Of a DNA stretch of 64,000 bases, positions 25,423 through 34,300 are shown piece by piece. The number at the start of each line of letters is the position of its first letter. Positions within the stretch are counted from its first letter, which is position 1. The notes under the pieces were generated by a model, which ran no database searches, was not told the DNA's origin, and saw nothing but the letters and a program-made list of their open reading frames with translations. Source of the DNA: Ardenticatenaceae bacterium (lineage in GTDB: Bacteria > Chloroflexota > Anaerolineae > Promineifilales > Promineifilaceae); the NCBI GenBank assembly GCA_020634215.1, contig JACKCD010000030.1:1-64000 (forward strand). The letters run 5' to 3'. The position numbers and the translations under genes are program-made.

Positions 25423-25478
25423 TCGGTAATCGGTAATCAGTTGCCTGACTGATTACTGATAACTGATTACTGATTACT
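25418..25478. repeat. Reiterated-word hairpin (CAGTAATC / GATTACTG)
   Basis: CAGTAATCGGTAATCGGTAA on the left pairs imperfectly with the GATTACTGATTACT repeats on the right, in the spacer before the polyprenyl synthase gene. The same words make the hairpin at 55909-55984. Confidence 0.8.
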
Positions 25479-25485
25479 TCAAAAA

Positions 25486-26517
25486 ATGGACACACCACAC
25501 CCATTAACGGCCGCTTATCAACTGCTGGCCGATGATATGACGAGATTTGAGGAAACGCTGGGGCAGGCGTTGGCTCCGCAGCAGCATTACCTGTCGGAAA
25601 CAGAGTATGAACTGTACCGGCGGGGCAAGAAGCTGCGCCCGATTTTGCTGCTGCTTTCGGCGCGGCTGACGGCCCCGGAAGGGGTGGCACTGCCGGACAA
25701 GGTGATTCGGGCGGCGGTGTCGCTGGAAATGCTCCATGTGGCAACGCTGATCCATGATGACATTGTGGACGATGCTCCCACGCGGCGTGGACTAAAGACA
25801 GTTTATTCGGCGCGGGGAGCCGATATGGCGATTTTGATTGGGGATTTGCAGTTTGTGCAGGCGATTCGCTGTTTTGCTGGCGGCATTGACACGCAGCGGG
25901 ATATGCACCTGGTGCAGCTGGTGCTGGACACGGGGTTCCAGATTTGCTGTGGCGAAATTGATGAAATGACGACCGACCCGAACTGGTCGCCGGAGGTGCT
26001 GGAGCGGCGGTATTATCGGACGGTGGATCGGAAAACGGCCGTTTTGTTTGGTCTGGCGTGTGAAGCCGGGCTGTCGCTGATGGGCGGCGGCTCCCGTGCC
26101 ACCTACGCCATCAGTCGTTTCGGCCGGCGGTTGGGTCGCGCCTTCCAAATCATGGACGACCTCATTGACCTGATGGTCAACGAGGCCGCCTCTGGCAAAC
26201 GCCCCGGTGCCGACATTCGCCAACGTCGCTTCTCCCTGCCCATCATCTACGCCCTCAGCGAACTAGGCGAAGGGCACAAACTTCACCACATCATGCGCGG
26301 CGGCGACTACACCGACCAAGATGTGGCCGACGCGGTGCGTGATGTCATCCTTTGCCCAGGCTTCTTCCGCGCCTACTCCGCCGCCAAAGAGGCGATGATG
26401 GAAGGCCAGGCCTATCTACAGCAGTTCCCCGACAACATTTATCGCCAAACGCTGCTCGACATTGCTAACTATATTGTTGACCATTATCCCAGCAGCACCC
26501 GGCTGGATGTGCGCTAG
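25486..26517 (+). CDS. Trans-polyprenyl diphosphate synthase (IspA/IspB/HepT family)
   Basis: 343 residues with all key motifs of head-to-tail isoprenoid synthases. GKKLRP lies at residues 48-53, the first aspartate-rich motif DDIVD at 91-95 followed by DAPTRRG, GDLQFVQAI near 120, KTAVLFGLACEAG near 183 and the second aspartate motif DDLID at 224-228. The enzyme condenses allylic diphosphate with IPP to make a C15-C50 chain. The residues just before DDxxD (EMLHVATLIH) contain no bulky aromatic pair, in keeping with a medium- or long-chain product; product length is inference. It is embedded between non-enzymatic TULIP-like genes, suggesting that the cluster handles or uses a prenyl lipid. 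It contains one iterated palindrome (K-T-A-V). Confidence 0.95.
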   Translation: MDTPHPLTAAYQLLADDMTRFEETLGQALAPQQHYLSETEYELYRRGKKLRPILLLLSARLTAPEGVALPDKVIRAAVSLEMLHVATLIHDDIVDDAPTRRGLKTVYSARGADMAILIGDLQFVQAIRCFAGGIDTQRDMHLVQLVLDTGFQICCGEIDEMTTDPNWSPEVLERRYYRTVDRKTAVLFGLACEAGLSLMGGGSRATYAISRFGRRLGRAFQIMDDLIDLMVNEAASGKRPGADIRQRRFSLPIIYALSELGEGHKLHHIMRGGDYTDQDVADAVRDVILCPGFFRAYSAAKEAMMEGQAYLQQFPDNIYRQTLLDIANYIVDHYPSSTRLDVR

Positions 26518-26533
26518 AAAGTAGAGGCATCAA

Positions 26534-26596
26534 AATAGGACGCAGATTAACCTAATTTTCCTGATTGACCTGATCAGGAAAATCTGCGTCCTATTT
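26534..26596. repeat. GGACGCAGAT-type intergenic inverted repeat, copy 2
   Basis: Ends AATAGGACGCAGATT and AATCTGCGTCCTATTT are complementary, and the inner arms ATTTTCCTGATT / ATCAGGAAAAT also pair. It lies right before the ribosome site of the next gene. Confidence 0.9.
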
Positions 26597-26612
26597 CAGG
26601 AGATTACCCAAC

Positions 26613-27287
26613 ATGAGTACCCCTTTTGATTTTCTGATTCAGATGGTTGTCAAAACCATCAATGACCCAGGCAGCGATTATTTTTTGCCCAAAGTGATTT
26701 TGGCACAAAAGCACGACCCCTACACGGTGGACGGGTCGTTGACTGTGGCCGATGGGCTAACGCTGTCGGACATCACGGCGGCGGGGATTGCCAATGTGAA
26801 GATGGCTGATTACAAGGTGGAAGGTTCTACGCTGTCGCTAACGGCCGATTTTGGAGCCTACCCCGCCGACAAAGTGCCCGGTCTGAAAGCGGATGTGACG
26901 CTGACCGGCCGGCTGGCCTATGAAATTGAAGGGCAGGCGGTGACGGGCAGCTTTACCTGCGTCATTCCCGAAGGGGATGTGGCGGCGCAGGGGACGGTGG
27001 CGGTGCATCAGCTTAGTCCGGCGCAAATTAGCTTTACGGTGTCGCAGGTGGCAATGAGCCTGACGGCCGATGAGCTGACAAAGACAACCATTACGGTGGC
27101 ATTGGATGGTGACGGCCCGGTGCTGAAGTTTTTGCAGGAGATGCTGAACAAGCAGTTGCAGGAGGCGGAGCGGAAGGAGGCGGTATTAACGGCCGTTAAC
27201 CACAAACTCAGCGACCCCACCCTTCTCAGCCAGGCCAGCACCCTCATCACCAACCTGCTCAACCAGCTTCTCAACGACGTCGTTTAA
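26613..27287 (+). CDS. Small TULIP-like cluster protein, family member 1
   Basis: 224 residues, ribosome site CAGGAG. The N-terminus FLIQMVVKTINDPGSDYFLP followed by VILAQKHDPYT is shared with the proteins at 27380 and 28097. Next come LTLSDITAAGIANVKMADYK, a VEGSTLSLTADFGAYP strand and alternating strands to residue 170. Two amphipathic C-terminal helices finish the chain (ending TLITNLLNQLLNDVV). The layout (short helix, linker, 'G-x-x-N-V' strand, long beta sheet, terminal helix) resembles small TULIP domains such as takeout/JHBP and group-7 mite allergens. No signal peptide. Function unknown; lipid binding is a structural guess. Confidence 0.6.
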   Translation: MSTPFDFLIQMVVKTINDPGSDYFLPKVILAQKHDPYTVDGSLTVADGLTLSDITAAGIANVKMADYKVEGSTLSLTADFGAYPADKVPGLKADVTLTGRLAYEIEGQAVTGSFTCVIPEGDVAAQGTVAVHQLSPAQISFTVSQVAMSLTADELTKTTITVALDGDGPVLKFLQEMLNKQLQEAERKEAVLTAVNHKLSDPTLLSQASTLITNLLNQLLNDVV

Positions 27288-27379
27288 AGACAACCGACAA
27301 CCGACCACTGACAACCAGCTTCCGTCTTTCGTCCGCGTTTGTCCGTGTTTGTCCGCGTCCCATTTTTTAGGAGACACCC
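27288..27379. repeat. Spacer with reiterated GTCCGCGTTT / GACAACCGA words
   Basis: The spacer consists of GACAACCGACAACCGACC followed by TTTCGTCCGCGTTTGTCCG and another GTCCG unit, then TTTTTTAGGAGA as the ribosome site of the next gene. It looks like half-elements of the reiterated-word repeats, without a complete opposing arm. Confidence 0.5.
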
Positions 27380-28087
27380 ATGGCCTCACCTTTACAATTT
27401 CTGTTGACCGCCGCCCATAAAGACATGACCAACCCCGGCAGCGATGCTTTCCTGCCCCATATTATCCTCAATCAAAAACTTGACCCCTATACCTTGCCGC
27501 CCGATGCCCCCCCCATCATCACCAACGATATTGCTATAACGGGTATTGTTCTCACCGGCGTATCCAACATCTATCTGGAAATTCCCACCGTTAGCGGTGC
27601 TGATAGCGAAACCGTCACCGCCACCGGGCAAATTTTGGGCAATAACAGCCACGATGGCTATAGCAGCCTGCCGCAGCAGCTTGTCATCAACGGCAACTTT
27701 GAGTTTCAGGCACCCTTTGCCGATGTCCTCTACAACATGCCCGGTACCTTCACCGCCACCATTCAGGATGCCATCCCCTTGACCGGTGGAGCCGAAGTTG
27801 CTATTTCGCCTGACGGCACCAGCGTGTCGGTTAATGTGACTCAATTTGGCATTAACTTTAGCACTGACCAGTTGACCAACGCTTTGACACTCAACATCAA
27901 GATCAAAGACCAGTTCAAGGATTTGATCCGCGACAAGGCCAACGAAAAGCTAAACAGCAACGACACCAAGACCGATACCAAAAACAAAATTATTGAGCAG
28001 TTAAACAGCGACCAGGTGCGCGGCATGTTTTCCCAACGGTTGACCGATGCCGTGAACCAGGCTTTGAAAAACGCCTTAGGGATGTAG
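27380..28087 (+). CDS. Small TULIP-like cluster protein, family member 2
   Basis: 235 residues with ribosome site TTAGGAGA. The N-terminal FLLTAAHKDMTNPGSDAFLP / IILNQKLDPYT block aligns closely with the protein at 26613. It continues ITGIVLTGVSNIYLEIPTVS, beta strands (NGNFEFQAPFADVLYNMPG) and a helical tail NKIIEQLNSDQVRGMFSQRL. The motif QLNSDQVR in this tail is also found in the 491-residue protein (KLNSDQVRS), linking both families. It ends 9 bases before the next ATG, so the genes are in one transcript. No enzymatic motif, signal or anchor. Probable duplicate of its neighbours. Confidence 0.6.
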   Translation: MASPLQFLLTAAHKDMTNPGSDAFLPHIILNQKLDPYTLPPDAPPIITNDIAITGIVLTGVSNIYLEIPTVSGADSETVTATGQILGNNSHDGYSSLPQQLVINGNFEFQAPFADVLYNMPGTFTATIQDAIPLTGGAEVAISPDGTSVSVNVTQFGINFSTDQLTNALTLNIKIKDQFKDLIRDKANEKLNSNDTKTDTKNKIIEQLNSDQVRGMFSQRLTDAVNQALKNALGM

Positions 28088-28096
28088 GGAGATACG

Positions 28097-29056
28097 ATGA
28101 GCGATACAAACGTCCAATTTATTCCCCAATTTCTGGATGCCATTAAAACGTTAGCTAACGAAAAGGGGCAGTTCTTTTTTCCGCAGGCCATTGCCGACCA
28201 AAATAACCCCAAATATGAACCCTATACCGACAATAGCGTCTGGAACCTGGGCACGATGAGTTCTGGCGGCACAACGCTGCAAGACACTATGAATGCGGTT
28301 TGTACAGGGGGTATGCCGGTTGTGCCGCCATTTGACGATTTTGACTGCTTTGGCATTGCCTTTAACGCTACGCCAGGGCAGTTCCCCAACATTGTGCTGG
28401 GGCAAAAGGGGACACAAAAAAGCCCAGTGGTGCTGCAAGGGCTGTCCAACATTTTTGTGACCGATATGCAGGTGAGTGACCCGGCCGTTGGGTCGCACTT
28501 TACGGCAGCGGCTAATGTGGGGCATTGGCCGGCCGGAACCGTGACCAACATGCCCAGCCAGTTGACCATTATGGCTGATTACACCATGAATCAGCAGTGT
28601 ACGGCCAGTTCGCCGTGCAAGGGGCAAAGCAGCGGCGGGCTGCAAATTACGGGGCAGATTACCGTCACCTTCCCCACGACGCTGGTGGTGACGGCCAACG
28701 CCACCATCAGCACCACCAGCACCCCTGACCCCAACGCCTTCATCAATGGCACGCCGATGACGATTGCGGCGCAGGCCACCAGCTTGCAATTTGTGATTGC
28801 CGATAGTGAGTTAGCCAATATTACCATTGTGGCAACGGTGGAGGAGCCTTTTGTTAACAAGCCGGGGGTGAGTGAGCAAACGCGCAAAACGTTTGAGGCC
28901 AATATCAACTTTATTTTTGCCCAAACTTATGCCAAACAGCAGCTTTTGGCGCAGTTGAATCAGTTTCTTTGTTCACCCTCTACGCTAAGCGATTTTACGA
29001 AGCTGATTACTGAGAAGCTGAATGAACTGCTGACGGATACGATTTTTGGGGCATGA
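28097..29056 (+). CDS. TULIP-like cluster protein, family member 3 (longer)
   Basis: 319 residues. The start region (FLDAIKTLANEKGQFFFPQA, then YEPYTDNSVWNLGTM) is a divergent version of the NPGSD-FLP-QK-DPYT block. An insert of about 45 residues with cysteines (NAVCTGG, FDDFDCFG) precedes LQGLSNIFVTDMQVSDPAVG, the same strand seen as GVSNIYLE in its neighbour. A long beta region follows (TGQITVTFPTTLVVTANATI), then a terminal helix pair ending LITEKLNELLTDTIFGA. Its ribosome site GGGAGATACG overlaps the end of the previous gene's spacer. Four cysteines before residue 190 and one near the end could form disulfides only if exported, and no export signal is seen. Confidence 0.58.
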   Translation: MSDTNVQFIPQFLDAIKTLANEKGQFFFPQAIADQNNPKYEPYTDNSVWNLGTMSSGGTTLQDTMNAVCTGGMPVVPPFDDFDCFGIAFNATPGQFPNIVLGQKGTQKSPVVLQGLSNIFVTDMQVSDPAVGSHFTAAANVGHWPAGTVTNMPSQLTIMADYTMNQQCTASSPCKGQSSGGLQITGQITVTFPTTLVVTANATISTTSTPDPNAFINGTPMTIAAQATSLQFVIADSELANITIVATVEEPFVNKPGVSEQTRKTFEANINFIFAQTYAKQQLLAQLNQFLCSPSTLSDFTKLITEKLNELLTDTIFGA

Positions 29057-29057
29057 G

Positions 29058-29120
29058 GCGTAGGGCGTAGGGTGTAGAGCGTATGTTTTATGCCCTACAC
29101 CCCACGCCCTACGCCCTACA
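29058..29120. repeat. Reiterated-word hairpin (GTAGGGCGTAGGG / CCCTACGCCCTAC)
   Basis: The left arm starts GCGTAGGGCGTAGGGTGTAG and the right arm ends CCACGCCCTACGCCCTAC; they pair with one mismatch around a short AT loop. It fills the spacer between two cluster genes. Confidence 0.85.
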
Positions 29121-29131
29121 GGATCATTACG

Positions 29132-30439
29132 ATGACTCTTTTGTATATAAATTTACGTCAAGCGTGGGCTGGTTTGTGGGAGGAGGGGAAAACGGCCGTT
29201 TTTTCCCCACTAGAGCCGTTAACCCTGGGGGCGTTGGAGACAGTGATGCTGACCAGCCGTGAGCCGTGGGGCAGGGTGGGGCTGCGGCTGTCTGGCAGCG
29301 AGATTGGGCTACCGGAAACGGCCGATGCCATGACCCCCCCTGTGCCGACCGGGCCAAACGGCCGTTTTGCCGCCCAGATCGTTTTGCCCGTCCTCAACCT
29401 CTTTGGCAACTACGCCATTCAAACGGCCGCCGATGTCAACCCCTTTTCCCCGCTGGCCGACGCTGCTGATAACGGTACCGACCCCAGCCCGCTGGATTTG
29501 GCGCGGCAGCAGCGTGATCGGCTGAACAGCAGTGACAACGGCAGCAAGCTGGTGACGCTTTATTATCAGCATAATGAAATTTTGAACGGGTTGATGCAGA
29601 ACCCCAACGTGCAGAGTACCTGGCAGAACCAGCTGACCAACGGCCAAACCACCAAATATTATATGGATCACACCTACAACGCTCTGCTGCCAGAAAACAT
29701 TGGCACCGCGCTGGTAGATCGCACCCCCGATGACCAGTCAACCAGCGGCCCAACCTATTACCAATCGCACGGTTTTTACATGGCGTGGTATATGCAGGGG
29801 TTGTGCGACACGATGCACGACCATTTGCAGACGAGCGATCCGGAAACGGCCGTTCGCTACAAAAACGCCTCTGACGACATTGGCACCACCATTCGGCAAA
29901 CCTATGGCAACGGCCTGGCACCCCAACACAGCCAGGACGCGCAGATTACCAACACCGGCGAAAATGTCTACAGCAAAGTCAATGCCGCCAATACCAGCGG
30001 GTTTGCAGCCGATGCGGTGGAGGCTATGCCCGACTATCTACAAGCGTTGCGGGAGCAGGCGCGGGTGGACATTGCCAACTCTGGCTTTGCCCCGGCTGCT
30101 TTTCTGGCGGCTCGCGCCCCGGCCTGGACTAATGCGCTGACGGGAACCTATACGGTGACGCTGGACAAGGTGGTGGTGACGCTGTCGGGAACGGCCGTTC
30201 AAGCCAACAACCGTATCACCGTCACCATCACCCAGGTGGATGCCGATTTGCCCCCCGCCGCCGTTGAATTGTCTGGTCATGATGGGGATGCGCTATTAAC
30301 GGCCGTTCAGCCCACGCTCACATCCAGCAGCTTTGTTAGCCAAATGATTGCCAGCCACCTGCGCGGCCGGCTGGATCAGCCAGACGTTCGCACCTTTTTT
30401 GCCAATTTGCTCAACACCGCCTTGGCCGGAGGAAACTAA
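29132..30439 (+). CDS. Unrecognised cluster protein, paralogue of the 491-residue YYQxNE protein
   Basis: 435 residues from ATG 29132; the longer open frame begins inside the hairpin. From about residue 140 it repeats the motifs of the protein at 23947: LYYQHNEILNGLMQNPNVQS and YYMDHTYNALLPEN, then YQSHGFYMAWYMQGL. The C-terminal part GTYTVTLDKVVVTLSGTAVQ and the last helix (LDQPDVRTFFANLLNTAL) also align with it. The first 130 residues differ and are rich in AACGGCCGTT copies (three between 29190 and 29850 plus two later). It ends two bases before the next ATG. No recognised catalytic motif; a helical ligand or metal domain shared with its paralogue is inferred. Confidence 0.6.
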   Translation: MTLLYINLRQAWAGLWEEGKTAVFSPLEPLTLGALETVMLTSREPWGRVGLRLSGSEIGLPETADAMTPPVPTGPNGRFAAQIVLPVLNLFGNYAIQTAADVNPFSPLADAADNGTDPSPLDLARQQRDRLNSSDNGSKLVTLYYQHNEILNGLMQNPNVQSTWQNQLTNGQTTKYYMDHTYNALLPENIGTALVDRTPDDQSTSGPTYYQSHGFYMAWYMQGLCDTMHDHLQTSDPETAVRYKNASDDIGTTIRQTYGNGLAPQHSQDAQITNTGENVYSKVNAANTSGFAADAVEAMPDYLQALREQARVDIANSGFAPAAFLAARAPAWTNALTGTYTVTLDKVVVTLSGTAVQANNRITVTITQVDADLPPAAVELSGHDGDALLTAVQPTLTSSSFVSQMIASHLRGRLDQPDVRTFFANLLNTALAGGN

Positions 30440-30441
30440 TT

Positions 30442-31335
30442 ATGGGAACGATACGCTACGCCTCGTGGAACATTAAACAGCTTGCCGACCGCAACAAAGA
30501 CGTGAAGGGCAGCAACGCTGCTGAGCTGATTGCCAAAACCATCCAGGCCATTGGTGCTGATGTGGTGGCCGTCATGGAAGTGATGCTGGCAAACGGCCGT
30601 ATTGGTATGGAGCAAATCGTTGTCGGCCTCAACAAACTCGACGGCAAAGACCCCAACAACAGCCGCGACCGCTGGGAGGCGATGGCAACCTCCAACAATG
30701 GCTCTGCCAAACCTGACCGTTACGGCATTTTTTGGAAAACAGGGCGCGTGGCTCTGACACAAATGACTTGGCCCGATGCCAGTTTTAACGGGGGTACAGT
30801 GAAATTTTACAATCGTAACCCCGGCCAATTTGTTTTCTCGCTGGCGAGTGCCCCCCAAAAACAGTTTTCGGCCTTGATTTTGCACGCTCCCGAACCCAAG
30901 GAGCAGGGTGGCAAAGCGGCCGTTAGTGCCCTCCAAGACATCGCCAACCTGGCTGTCGTGCATAAACCGGCTGTTCCCTCCCTGGTTTCTGGCGATTTCA
31001 ACGTAGATTATGCCAGCAAGCCAGCCGCCTACAAACACTTTGATACCCTCGGCTACACCATTCTTTTTGAAGATGTCGCCACCTCGCTTAGCACTAAAAT
31101 CAGCGATACCGGCAGCTTCACCGCCAATGCCTACGACAACATCATGATCCAGAAAACAGTGAAGGTTACAAACCAGGGCGTACTGGATTTTGTTCAAGTA
31201 ATGGCAACCGCCATGAGTTTGCCCGCCTGGGGCGGTGCCTCCTCCGCGCAGCAAACGGAGTGGCGGGCGGTGCTAAAGGCCACGCGTAGCCGGGTCAGCG
31301 ACCATTTGCCCATTTGGGTCGAGTTTCAACTGTAG
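30442..31335 (+). CDS. Endonuclease/exonuclease/phosphatase (EEP, DNase I-like) family protein
   Basis: 297 residues with the EEP signature residues. The N-terminal strand reads RYASWNIKQL (N10), the metal-binding glutamate is in VVAVMEVM near residue 46, SGDFNVDYA near 182-190 carries the catalytic Asp/Asn pair, and SDHLPIWVEF at the end carries the final His. The family includes nucleases, inositol-polyphosphate phosphatases and sphingomyelinases, all cleaving phosphodiester or phosphomonoester bonds with a divalent metal. No signal peptide. It follows its neighbour by two bases, so it is an integral part of the operon. Together with the prenyl synthase it could process a lipid phosphate, but nucleic acid as substrate is equally compatible. 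Confidence 0.88.
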   Translation: MGTIRYASWNIKQLADRNKDVKGSNAAELIAKTIQAIGADVVAVMEVMLANGRIGMEQIVVGLNKLDGKDPNNSRDRWEAMATSNNGSAKPDRYGIFWKTGRVALTQMTWPDASFNGGTVKFYNRNPGQFVFSLASAPQKQFSALILHAPEPKEQGGKAAVSALQDIANLAVVHKPAVPSLVSGDFNVDYASKPAAYKHFDTLGYTILFEDVATSLSTKISDTGSFTANAYDNIMIQKTVKVTNQGVLDFVQVMATAMSLPAWGGASSAQQTEWRAVLKATRSRVSDHLPIWVEFQL

Positions 31336-31385
31336 GTCGGATTGCCAATTTGCCAATCCGCGCCCTATTCTTAAGGGAAAAAACC

Positions 31386-34300
31386 ATGACAACTGACAAT
31401 GGTCATCTCAAAACAACCATTTACGGCAAAATTAACCAAACCGACCCCAACAACCCCACGCTGACCCTCAACGCCAGCCTGCTTAATGAAGCTGCGCCGT
31501 TGGCTGGCTATTTGGGCGTTACGGGCGATTTGGTATTAAACCACGCTGTGCCGGATCAGACATCTGATTTTGCCCGCGTAACAGGTACGGTGTCGCTGCC
31601 CAATTTGCAGTTGGCGGGGGAATTAACGGCCGTTTTTACCGCCCAAACCAACGACGGCAGCACCATCATCACCGAACTTGATATAGCCTTACCGGCCGGC
31701 TGGGGCATCAAAGACAGCTTCTCCCCCCTGCCACAAACCATCCAAATCACCCCCAGCCAATTCCCCATCCTCGCCAACTCCCTCTTTGAAGACATCGCCT
31801 TTGTTGCCAGCCCCAGCTTTGTCGTCACCAACGCTGCCTCCACCAGCCGCCACCTCGGTGCCGGGCTAAACCTCGTCGGCCAAATCTCCGTCAATACCCT
31901 CTTTGCCCCCCTCACCGACCTGCTGGAAAACATCCTCATCCTCGACCTTACCGGCCTCATCACCCTGGCCGCCACCGCCGACCAGCCGCCCAACATAGAT
32001 CTTCGCGCCCGCAGCACCGCCCTCAACAAAACGCTCCACCTCGGCGAATACCCGCTGGAAGATCTCTTTGTGCGGCTGTGGACATACCAGCCCGACCAGG
32101 GCGTGCCTTCGGGCGACAACGGCAACAGTAATGGCGACGCTGGCGGCGACGACGCTGGCAGCGACGATGCTATCCCCGACACCCGTCTGGGGGTTGGCGG
32201 CACGCTGGCACTTGGCTCACTCACCCCCATCGTTGTCACCGCCACCGTCACCGGCGGCTTCAGCGGCCTCTGGACGCTCATTGCCGAACCCGACGAAATG
32301 GCCGGACAAACCTCCTTTAGCGGCTTTGGCGACCTGGCCGGGCTGGTAGGAGGCGACCAAACCCATTTTGCCCTCCCGCCCACCATCGCCGACAGTGGGC
32401 TGGTGCTAAAAGACATCGTGCTTGGCTTTGAGGTTGAGCCACCCACGCTGCGCTTTGTCCACGCCGCCGTCACCACCGACCACCCCTGGTCGCCCATTCC
32501 GGCGCTGGGCGGCAAGCTCCAAATCAAGCTCAACGAAGCTGGCTGGACGCTGGTCAAATCGGCCAGCGGTTACGACAACGCCGGTTACGTTAGCGGCGAT
32601 CTAACCTGGGATCTGAGCAACGGCAAAATTCTTGACCTGGCCGTCAACGCCGATTTTGACACCGCCAACAAAGATTTCAACATCGCCGGTGAACTAACGG
32701 CCAACCAAGGGGGCATCATTTCCAGCAGCGACATTTTGGGTTATGTTGGCCTTAGCGACCCCAACCTGCCGGTGCTGACGCTGGAAGATTTGTACGTGGG
32801 GGCTAACCTGCCCAAGAAAACGTTCAACACCCACGTCGCCCTCGATGGAACCTGGAAATTCTCCATTGGCAGCCTGGACGTGTCCATTGACAGCCAGATG
32901 ATCATCACCCTGCAATATGCCAACAACTGGTCGGGTAGCTTTCACGGCCAGGCGACCATTTTGGACGACATCACCCTTAGCGCCGACTACGCCTTCCCCA
33001 GCGACGACTTTTCCATTGAAGGCCGCGCCACCGACCTCAACCTGTGGAAAATCATCGAGGCCATCTTCCAGGGATTGGACGCGCCGCTGGCCGTGACCCC
33101 CAACGCCACGCTGCAAAAATACCTCGACATCCAAAACCCCTACATTGCCATTTCCAAAACGGGCAGCGACTACATGCTCAAGTTGGGCGGCGAGTGGGAT
33201 TTGGGTGACGACGGCCTCAAGGTCATCATCAACTTTGAAATGATGAAGGGGACGCAGTTGGGCATCATCGTTGGGGTGCAGCTACAAAACCTCAGCGGCT
33301 CGGCCTTGTCGTCGGCTACCGGAATTGACGCGCTCAAGGTGTTTGATGAGTTCTTTACCACGGCCGATTTGATGATGGCACTTTCGACCAGCGACCAGAA
33401 TGCCTCCTTTGCCTTTGACATTCCCACGCTGCCGGCCGAACTCAAAATGGTCTTCCCGTCAGACGTGGTGCAAATCCGTAAGGGGATTACCTTTATGGCG
33501 ATGGTGGAATTCAGCCGCCTGTCTGACCCCAACACGCTGATTTACAAGATTTTGCAAAAGCTGAACTTGGCTGATGTGGAGGTGATTGGGGCGGTGCAGG
33601 TAACACCGGACAATTTTATTTTGTTTGTGGGGGTGAGTGTGGAAACGGCCGTTCTCACCCAAAACGCCCCCGCCCTTCCCGCCACCACCAACAACAACCT
33701 CCCCCTCAACGGCAAATTCGGCGGCGGCGACGACCATCTAAAAGTGGTCGCCTACCTCAAAATCCAGGTCAACCCCCTCGAAATCACCCTCGGCGGCTGG
33801 CTGGAATTTGACATGACCACCAACACCGGCCCCTTCCAATTCCAGCGCGGAATGCAGTTTGGTATGGCGATCACCGTCGTCGCCAACGGCTTCACCCTCG
33901 TTGGTACCATGATGGGCACCTGGCAAAACGTCTTTGGGCTAAACGGCGTTGACCTCAGCAACGCCGCCATCGTTATTGGCGTAGACTGGGAAGGACTGCC
34001 CACCCTCGGTTTTGCCGGAACCCTCACCACCTCCGGCCTTACCGCCCAGGGGTTTCAGGGGTCGCTGGCAATCATTGTCAACACCGAAAACCCGGCGCAA
34101 AGCGTCTTTGCCGGGGCCGTCAGCGACCTGACACTGGCCGATATTGTCCACACCCTGGCTGATGTTTCCAGCACCGACTTTGACGACGTGTTTAAAGAGA
34201 TTGCCATCGAGGGGTACCCTGAAAACGCCCTTATCTACAGCAGCGATTTGGAAAACGCGCTTAACGTTGCCAGCCAGGGGGGGAGCACCCAAAACGCCGC

